Origin: an uncultured Rickettsiales bacterium
GTDB taxonomy: Bacteria > Pseudomonadota > Alphaproteobacteria > Rickettsiales > UBA998
Length of the DNA stretch: 12,269 nucleotides
NCBI GenBank assembly: GCA_937982385.1
Contig: CALJMC010000053.1
Location: 1-12,269, forward strand
Reading direction: 5' to 3'
Part shown: positions 7,068 to 12,269 of the stretch, piece after piece
How positions within the stretch are numbered: position 1 is the stretch's first letter
Layout: every line of letters begins with the position of its first letter
Notes under the pieces: model-generated
Told to the model about the DNA's origin: nothing
The model's input: the letters and a program-made list of their open reading frames with translations, nothing else
Databases searched by the model: none
Position numbers and translations under genes: made by a program

Positions 7068-7318
7068 ACTTGGCGTGTTAACACTTTAGGTCGGTTGTCT
7101 GATATGCCTATAGGTGTTTTCGGCGGCTCGTCTATTGGGCAGTGCTGAGGCGCTGGGTATGGACACATTCTTAGTCCTTCGTCTTTTAATAAATCACGAA
7201 GGTCTATCACTGGTGGGTTTTGGGGGAGTTTGCCTTCATCCGCTTTCGGATTGTTGTCTTTTTTATTATTTTTATCAGACGTAAAAATGCTCCTATCAGT
7301 AATTATCAATAGGAGCAT
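7064..7318 (-). CDS. doubtful small ORF, hydrophilic proline-rich protein
   Basis: This is an 84-codon minus-strand reading frame between ATP12 and the barrel gene, overlapping the end of ATP12 by four bases. The predicted protein is hydrophilic, with a Lys/Asn/Asp-rich early part and a Pro-rich second half (PPVIDLRDLLKDEG, then CPYPAPQHCPIDEPP). I recognise no family. Against it: the ATG lies inside the stem of the minus-strand hairpin at 7286-7319, and no Shine-Dalgarno precedes it. For it: the central part reads like real protein and the gap would otherwise be empty. I keep it only as a possibility. Confidence 0.22.
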   Translation of the reverse strand: MLLLIITDRSIFTSDKNNKKDNNPKADEGKLPQNPPVIDLRDLLKDEGLRMCPYPAPQHCPIDEPPKTPIGISDNRPKVLTRQV

Positions 7319-7354
7319 TCTAGCATGTTAGTATGACAGAATTGTGACAAGAAC
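7068..7354. other. convergent intergenic region
   Basis: This 287-base gap lies between the converging ATP12 and barrel genes. It holds a short perfect palindrome GTGTTAACAC (7075-7084), the doubtful small minus-strand ORF, and a minus-strand terminator hairpin. I found no convincing plus-strand terminator for the ATP12 transcript. Confidence 0.6.
7286..7319 (-). terminator. intrinsic terminator of the lipoprotein-barrel operon (minus strand)
   Basis: AATGCTCCTA (7286-7295) pairs perfectly over 10 bp with TAGGAGCATT (7310-7319) around a 14-base loop. Read on the minus strand, the stem ends in a run of five T residues (through 7283) and lies 36 bases after the barrel stop codon. On the plus strand no T tract follows, so it most likely serves the minus-strand genes. 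Confidence 0.7.
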
Positions 7355-8638
7355 CTAGAAATCACCCGCGATTAAACGCACCATAAAGAGGTTGCGATTA
7401 TATTCTACATCACCACGTGTGTCTGATTCACGGTCAGTATGGCTATAGCCTACGCCGACAGCGAACTGCTTGGAAAATTGATAGCGTACATCAATGCCGC
7501 CATCATAGATGTTGTCGACACGCCCAAGCGCAAGGCTAGGGCTGGCTTGGAAATCATTCTCAGTGGCACGCGCATAGCCTTCAACAGTTAGCAATGGTGA
7601 AATTTGATATTCAGCACCTGCTTTAAGGCGAGTACGCACGAGAGAAGATACGCCCGTATTAGTTACTTCTTCGATAGAGCGTCCAGCATCTGCTGTGAGG
7701 CGAAGAACGGGTGTTGCTTGCCAAAAACCCTTAATGTTAACAGCAAGGTCAGTCACGTCATCATATTCATCTGCATCATAGCTTTGTGACGTTACGCCAA
7801 TATTAGCATCCAAGTGGTGAGTGGCGCGCTTGTCGCCCAATTCAACACCAACAAGTGCTGCATAACCTATTGAGTCACGAGCAACGGTTGCTGTGCTGTC
7901 AACTTGTTCGCGATATTCACGAAGGTTTCCTCGCACCTCAAGGTAAGGTAGGACAGCAGGTTGAATATATTTACCAAAACGTGCCCATGTGTCACCTTCC
8001 CAGCGATCACGGTCATCATTGATTGCGATGAGGCCATTGGTACGGCGGATATCGTAATAGTCATAGATACGACCTTCCACACCTACTTGGTATTTATAAT
8101 CTTCTGGTGTGCGCTCCAAAAAGGTACCAATTTGACCATAGTGATAGGTTGTTGGCTCGCTCAAGTCATTTAACGGTTCATCATCGAGCGCACCAATATC
8201 GATATGTGCGTAACGGTAGCGTGCATAATTGTGGAGGGCTGAAACGTCGTTGATATCATAACGGAAGTTCGCGCGGACATCAGCATCTGTGTAGTTGTTT
8301 TGTGTATGGTCGCTATAGATACCATTCTCAACCATAGCTCTGACGGTGAGGTCATGATCGGCTAGATCCGTGCGCAAAATAAGCTCAGGACGCACGATAA
8401 AAATCTCATCCATTTGTTCATCAAATTTTTGCTTATTGATGTTGTCATCATAGGCAACACCAATAGATCCTCCAATGCTCAAACCCACTGCTGGGTTGAT
8501 ACGGCTTTCTTTAGCCACAGATTTCGCTGTTGATAGACGTGGGATTGCTGATTCACTACCTGCATCTGATGCCATTGCAGGGATGCTTGCGCCCATGATG
8601 CTTGTTGTAAGAAGTGATGTGACTAATAGCTGTTTCAT
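7355..8638 (-). CDS. outer-membrane beta-barrel protein (BBP2 type), candidate polysaccharide exporter
   Basis: This is a 427-residue secreted protein. Residues 1-23 are a signal peptide with cleavage after SIPAMA. A short low-complexity linker (24-50) precedes alternating amphipathic strands rich in Tyr, Arg and Asp from about residue 52 onward. Segments such as GVAYDDNIN, AINDDRDRWEG, GRSIEEVTNTG and YSHTDRESDTRG are typical of the BBP2_2 family of outer-membrane barrels, which often sit in exopolysaccharide gene clusters. The last residue is Phe (IAGDF), as expected for a BAM recognition signal. GAGGA five bases before the ATG supports the start. It lies 72 bases downstream of the Sel1-repeat lipoprotein on the same strand with no terminator between them, so the two are probably cotranscribed. 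Its role as exporter is inferred from the nearby Alg8-like gene. It does not look like AlgE to me. Confidence 0.8.
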   Translation of the reverse strand: MKQLLVTSLLTTSIMGASIPAMASDAGSESAIPRLSTAKSVAKESRINPAVGLSIGGSIGVAYDDNINKQKFDEQMDEIFIVRPELILRTDLADHDLTVRAMVENGIYSDHTQNNYTDADVRANFRYDINDVSALHNYARYRYAHIDIGALDDEPLNDLSEPTTYHYGQIGTFLERTPEDYKYQVGVEGRIYDYYDIRRTNGLIAINDDRDRWEGDTWARFGKYIQPAVLPYLEVRGNLREYREQVDSTATVARDSIGYAALVGVELGDKRATHHLDANIGVTSQSYDADEYDDVTDLAVNIKGFWQATPVLRLTADAGRSIEEVTNTGVSSLVRTRLKAGAEYQISPLLTVEGYARATENDFQASPSLALGRVDNIYDGGIDVRYQFSKQFAVGVGYSHTDRESDTRGDVEYNRNLFMVRLIAGDF

Positions 8639-8642
8639 AATA

Positions 8643-8648
8643 TCCTCG
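8643..8648 (-). promoter_or_regulatory. ribosome binding site of the barrel gene
   Basis: On the minus strand CGAGGA precedes the ATG (8636-8638) with about four to five bases spacing, which supports the start and the full signal peptide. Confidence 0.65.
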
Positions 8649-8710
8649 ATTTTGTTGTCTAGATATGTAGTTTTAGCGCGTATAGGTTAAGAAATGATAA
8701 ACAACTCAGC

Positions 8711-10993
8711 TTATTTCAGCGAGTCTAATATGACTTGCGCTGCAGGATAGCCATTTTTCTCAGCTTTTTGTAACCATTTAGTCGCAAGTGTGATGTCTTT
8801 TTTCACACCAAGACCACGCGCATAGCCCAAACCAAGTTTATATTGTGCCTCTGTATTTCCAGCTTTTGCAGCTTTTTCATACCATGTGTAAGAGGTGGCC
8901 ATGCTTTGTTTTACACCCAACCCTACTGCATAGGCATTCGCAATATTCATATAGGCTTTGGTGTCACCTGCTTCGGCGGCTTTCTCATACCATATAACAG
9001 CTTCTTTCATATCAGCCTTGCCTGTGAACCCACTTGAGTATGATTTGGCTACGATGTTGGCAGCACGGATATTTCCTGTATTTGCAGCTTTCTTGTACCA
9101 TTTGATAGCTTCTACAGCATTCTTCTTTGTGCCTCTGCCTTCTGCATAAGCCGTTGCAACAGGGAAGTACGCCCCTTTATTGCCATAGCCTGCAGCTTGC
9201 TTGTAGAGTTGGAAGGCTTTGGATGCGCTCTTTGGCACACCGCGGCCTGTCTCATAGGCTTTGGCAATAGATAGAAGCTTTCCTGGGCTTTTCTTGAGTG
9301 CTTTTTGCATCCAAATATCTGCTTGTCTTGGGTTTTTTGCGACACCGCGACCATAGGAATAGGCATCAGCCACACGCATATAGGCAGATTGTTGCCCTAA
9401 TTGTGCTGCTTTTAAATTCCATTTAAAGGCGTGGCTTGCATTATAGACGCCAGATCCTTTGTTAGTGTAAATGTCTGCCAGTTTTTTAACAGAGCCAACA
9501 TGCCCTTGATTGGCGGCTTTCGTATAATAGTCTACCGCTAAGGTCACGTTACGTTTTGTGCCGACGCCGTTATTGTATATGTCGCCAAGTGCTGTGAGTG
9601 TGCCAATTGAATTGGAATCGCCAGATTTTTCGAGATATTGACGAGCTAGGGCAGGGTTGCGTGCAACGCCGCGACCATTGAGATACATGCGTCCCAGTTT
9701 TCCATAGGCTGATGTGTTGCCATTATGTGCCGCAAATTGATAGAGCTGGGCTGCTTTGGCAGGATTGGCAGGTGTACCAATTCCTTTGTCATAACTATCT
9801 GCAAGCTCATAGGCGATTTTTGCAGGGGTTGCTTTATAGGCTTCCGTGAGCAGCTTAAACGATTGTGCTGCCATAGCTGGTCGTGTGCCGCGCGCGCCAG
9901 ATTTATAAATACGGGCAAGGGCTGCGGTTGCGCTCGGGCTGTTATGTTCTTTTGCACGTTTAAGCCATGATATGGCAGTATCAAGTATTTGCTTCGTATG
10001 TGCTGTGATGCCGCTCGCTCTGCGTCCAGTAAAAATAAGTTTAGAAGGGGTGGCCGGGTCGCGACGTGCAATATTTGCTGCTACATAATATTCGTCAACG
10101 AGCATCTTTCCATAGGCTTCCATGCTGCCTACATGTCCTTTTTGTGCGGCTTTAATATACCATGAACCAGCTTTGCTGATATTGACTATTTTTGTGCCAT
10201 CTTCAAGGCCATGTTCATAAAGCGCGCCTAAATCTTTCATCGCATTGAAATCGCCAAGATGTGCTGCATCTTCCAATAAGGAGATTGCATCACCAGGGTG
10301 GTTGGCGCGTTTTTTCTCTGTCAGCCATAACCATGCGAGTTCAGATGATGCTTTGGCATCGCCTGATGCGATGGCTTTGCGGTACCATATTTCAGCTGTA
10401 TTCAAGTTTTTCTCTACGACTTCACCATCGCGATACAGATGAGCTAGCATGATCATTGCGCTGGTGTCACCGGACAGGGCTTGCGCTTGATATTCACTCA
10501 TAGCTTTGCGTAAATCACCTTGTGAGACATTATTCGTGCTCAAAGATTGACGTTGATTCATACGGGCTAAGGCAATACGTGAGCGTGGGTAGCGGTCTGC
10601 TACTGATTCATAAAGTTCGGCTGCTTTTCCATAATCGCGCGATACTTCGCCGCCGCTTTCATAGAGCTCTGCTAGCTTGTGGGTTGCAGGGTCGTAGCCA
10701 ATGTCATGCGCTTGTTTGAGGAGTTGGAAATAGCCATTTCCTTCGCTGGCGGCTTTCTCGCTGCCGCGATAGATACGTGCTAGTTCATACAGCGCTTCAC
10801 CTTTGACGCGTATGTCTGTTGCGTTAGTAATCGCGCTTTTATAAGCTGCTTCGGCACCATCGTAGTTTCCGTCTGTCGCGGCAGTGCGCGCTTGTGTTAA
10901 TTGCCCTGCACCTTGCTTCTCTACGAGTGAAAATTGGCACCCTGAGAGTAAAGTACTTGCCAAACAGATGGTCGCTAGTGATAGTCTTTTCAT
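8711..10993 (-). CDS. Sel1/TPR-repeat lipoprotein, AlgK-like
   Basis: This is a 760-residue lipoprotein. The signal peptide ends in the lipobox LLSGC with Cys19 as lipidation site. The rest is a nearly continuous array of about 15 Sel1-like repeats of roughly 36 residues. They are best preserved from about residue 430 to the end, with the pattern A.AY..G.GV.KN...A..WY.KAA..GN (for example AYAEGRGTKKNAVEAIKWY and LGYARGLGVKKDITLATKW). The N-terminal third has looser TPR-like repeats. Such superhelices are protein-binding scaffolds. AlgK in Pseudomonas, also a Sel1-repeat outer-membrane lipoprotein, helps the alginate exporter, but it is about 475 residues, so this protein is much longer. The barrel gene downstream and the divergent Alg8-like gene make an AlgK-type role likely but not proven. 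AGAGAAG lies before the ATG as a modest Shine-Dalgarno. Confidence 0.85.
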   Translation of the reverse strand: MKRLSLATICLASTLLSGCQFSLVEKQGAGQLTQARTAATDGNYDGAEAAYKSAITNATDIRVKGEALYELARIYRGSEKAASEGNGYFQLLKQAHDIGYDPATHKLAELYESGGEVSRDYGKAAELYESVADRYPRSRIALARMNQRQSLSTNNVSQGDLRKAMSEYQAQALSGDTSAMIMLAHLYRDGEVVEKNLNTAEIWYRKAIASGDAKASSELAWLWLTEKKRANHPGDAISLLEDAAHLGDFNAMKDLGALYEHGLEDGTKIVNISKAGSWYIKAAQKGHVGSMEAYGKMLVDEYYVAANIARRDPATPSKLIFTGRRASGITAHTKQILDTAISWLKRAKEHNSPSATAALARIYKSGARGTRPAMAAQSFKLLTEAYKATPAKIAYELADSYDKGIGTPANPAKAAQLYQFAAHNGNTSAYGKLGRMYLNGRGVARNPALARQYLEKSGDSNSIGTLTALGDIYNNGVGTKRNVTLAVDYYTKAANQGHVGSVKKLADIYTNKGSGVYNASHAFKWNLKAAQLGQQSAYMRVADAYSYGRGVAKNPRQADIWMQKALKKSPGKLLSIAKAYETGRGVPKSASKAFQLYKQAAGYGNKGAYFPVATAYAEGRGTKKNAVEAIKWYKKAANTGNIRAANIVAKSYSSGFTGKADMKEAVIWYEKAAEAGDTKAYMNIANAYAVGLGVKQSMATSYTWYEKAAKAGNTEAQYKLGLGYARGLGVKKDITLATKWLQKAEKNGYPAAQVILDSLK

Positions 10994-11173
10994 ATGAACT
11001 TCTCTTCTTAATACTATTATTTTGCGTGTTTTTTTGTTATTGTACGTTTTCTAATTGCCTCTATATAACACATAAAAATAAAAAAGTGTTAAAATAAATT
11101 AACTACTTGTTAAATTTTTTGTATTCGTTTATATAAGCGTCCAATTAAAATAACGCAAGATGGATATGACTTA
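10994..11173. other. divergent AT-rich promoter region
   Basis: These 180 bases separate the minus-strand lipoprotein operon from the plus-strand Alg8-like gene and are far richer in A/T than the flanking genes. They should hold promoters in both directions. The best plus-strand candidate is listed separately. On the minus strand I see only weak sigma70-like matches (for instance TTAACA at 11092-11087 with a TATATA-like box near 11067). No clear operator palindrome is visible. Confidence 0.6.
11107..11136 (+). promoter_or_regulatory. candidate sigma70-type promoter for the Alg8-like gene
   Basis: TTGTTA (11107-11112) and TATATA (11130-11135, within TATATAA) are separated by exactly 17 bases. 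A transcript starting near 11143 would have a leader of about 30 bases before ATG 11174. The match to consensus is 4 of 6 in each box, and the region is AT-rich enough for chance matches. Confidence 0.4.
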
Positions 11174-12269
11174 ATGAAAGAATGGTATTGGCACTTAGCA
11201 TATGTGATCGTGCTCCTTGGGACAGCAATGATGCTGCCACCCTTGGCGTGGGACCCGCAAGCAGCTGAATTCATTTTCATTATTGGCTTCCTTACAATGT
11301 GGCGTTATGGTTGGGGTTTCCTCAATTGGTGCCGCTTCCATATCTATACTAAGGTTACATTCCCTAAGTGGCGCGCAGCAGCAGATGCACTGGATGATGA
11401 TGATCTTCCTCCCCATATATACCTCTTGGTGACAAGTTTCCGGATTGGTGCTGAAACGACACGTCGCGTTTATGATAGTGTGTTTGCAGAGGCTATTAAT
11501 TACGGGCGCCCGGTGACGATTATTGCGTCTGTCGTAGAGCGTGGGGATCAGCATTTCATTAAAACAATGTTTGAGTCGTTTAGCCCGCCTGAGCATATTA
11601 AGCTGACATTCGTGCGTATCGCCGGGACAGGTAAGCGTGATGCGCTGGCATGTGGTTTTCGTTCTATCTCTAAAATGCAAATGAATGACAGTGATGTGGC
11701 TGCCGTGGTTGATGGTGATTCCATGTTGGAGCTGGGCGCACTTAGAAAAACAGTGGGTATTTTTGCTTTGATGCCTGACTTGGGTGCCATCACAACGGAT
11801 GAAAGCTGTGAAGTTGACGGCAAATGGATTTTCAACGAATGGTACAGCATGCGTTTTGCGCAGCGTCATATGTATATGAGTTCGGTGAGTCTATCGCGTC
11901 GTGTGTTGACGCTCACAGGTCGTATGTCGATGTTCCGTGCCGAAATTCTGACGCGTCCTGACTTTATCGAGCGTGTTGAGTTGGACTGGGTTGACCATTG
12001 GCGCTTGGGTCGTTTTAAGTTTTTGACGGGTGATGACAAATCCTCGTGGTTCTATATGGCGAAGAAGGGCATTCCGATGCTCTATATTCCAGATGTGAAT
12101 GTGGTGACGATTGAAACACCTCCGCATGATAGTTTTGTGAAAAGTTCTTTGGTGCTGATGCGCCGTTGGTTTGGTAATATGCTGCGTACTAATGGTCGCG
12201 CCATTGGTCTTGGCCCTGAGCCGTTAAATTTCTTTCCATGGTATACCGTGATTGATCAGCGCATTTCGA
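11174..12269 (+). CDS. alg8: Alg8-like glycosyltransferase (mannuronan synthase family), 3' end outside window
   Basis: An open frame of 365 codons runs from ATG 11174 off the window end. Two N-terminal membrane segments (about 8-24 and 33-50) precede a GT2-type catalytic domain. Alg8 hallmarks are DGDSM (Asp180, Asp182), LTGRMSMFRAE, the block HWRLGRFKFLTGDDKSSWF (Asp287, Asp288, Lys289), LMRRWFGNMLRTNGRA and IDQRIS at the edge. In Pseudomonas, Alg8 is the inner-membrane polymerase that makes polymannuronate from GDP-mannuronate and needs the c-di-GMP receptor Alg44. About 130 residues, including C-terminal membrane helices, should lie beyond the window. GGA at 11162-11164 is a weak Shine-Dalgarno; an upstream ATG at 11166 stops after two codons. 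The sugar donor here cannot be read from sequence, so alginate is inferred from the family. Confidence 0.88.
   Translation, partial: MKEWYWHLAYVIVLLGTAMMLPPLAWDPQAAEFIFIIGFLTMWRYGWGFLNWCRFHIYTKVTFPKWRAAADALDDDDLPPHIYLLVTSFRIGAETTRRVYDSVFAEAINYGRPVTIIASVVERGDQHFIKTMFESFSPPEHIKLTFVRIAGTGKRDALACGFRSISKMQMNDSDVAAVVDGDSMLELGALRKTVGIFALMPDLGAITTDESCEVDGKWIFNEWYSMRFAQRHMYMSSVSLSRRVLTLTGRMSMFRAEILTRPDFIERVELDWVDHWRLGRFKFLTGDDKSSWFYMAKKGIPMLYIPDVNVVTIETPPHDSFVKSSLVLMRRWFGNMLRTNGRAIGLGPEPLNFFPWYTVIDQRIS

Noticed and set aside
7075..7084. GTGTTAACAC palindrome as the ATP12 terminator or an operator
   Set aside because: A 10-base self-complementary sequence with no loop and no T tract cannot serve as an intrinsic terminator, and nothing else marks it as an operator.
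9646..10071. 141-codon minus-strand ORF inside the Sel1-repeat gene
   Set aside because: It lies in another frame of the same strand within a clear repeat protein, and no family is recognisable.
11166..11174. Two-codon upstream ORF (ATG ACT TAA) overlapping the Alg8-like start by one base
   Set aside because: It could in principle couple translation, but such a short motif is expected by chance and the Shine-Dalgarno spacing fits the main ATG.
11195..11869. 224-codon minus-strand ORF opposite the Alg8-like gene
   Set aside because: It is antisense to a well-conserved glycosyltransferase, and the protein is rich in Cys/His/Thr with no recognisable domain. It is a shadow frame.

Overview
The window looks like a chromosomal segment of an alphaproteobacterium of moderate GC content. 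The lineage below class level is not assignable by eye. Two things support this. The end of the alpha ribosomal operon reads rpsK-rpoA-rplQ with no rpsD between rpsK and rpoA. The genes after it (Do-type protease, rarA, crcB, RluA-family pseudouridine synthase, ATP12 chaperone) form a neighbourhood familiar from alphaproteobacterial genomes.

Layout. Positions 1-1886 (+) carry the 3' part of rpsK, then rpoA and rplQ, closed by an intrinsic terminator at 1907-1941. A two-hairpin REP-like element (1956-2036) follows. Positions 2054-7067 (+) are a compact same-strand run: a periplasmic Do/DegQ-like protease, rarA, the fluoride channel crcB, an RluC/RluD-like enzyme that overlaps crcB by 4 bases, and an ATP12-type F1-ATPase assembly chaperone. 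The two leaders ahead of rarA and crcB hold related structured elements with CAGGA-loop hairpins, and one stem differs by a compensatory base-pair change. Positions 7068-7354 are a convergent intergenic stretch with one doubtful small minus-strand ORF and a minus-strand terminator hairpin.

Positions 7355-12269 are the accessory part and the most interesting one. On the minus strand lie a long Sel1/TPR-repeat lipoprotein (AlgK-like architecture) and, downstream of it, a BBP2-type outer-membrane beta-barrel. Diverging from them on the plus strand, and cut by the window end, is a membrane glycosyltransferase strongly resembling Alg8, the mannuronan synthase of Pseudomonas alginate biosynthesis. 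Together they suggest one edge of an alginate-like, synthase-dependent exopolysaccharide locus. The polymerase would sit in the inner membrane, the repeat lipoprotein would act as periplasmic/outer-membrane scaffold, and the barrel is the candidate exporter in place of AlgE. Genes for precursor supply, a c-di-GMP co-polymerase (Alg44-like) and modification would have to lie beyond 12269 or elsewhere; none is visible here.
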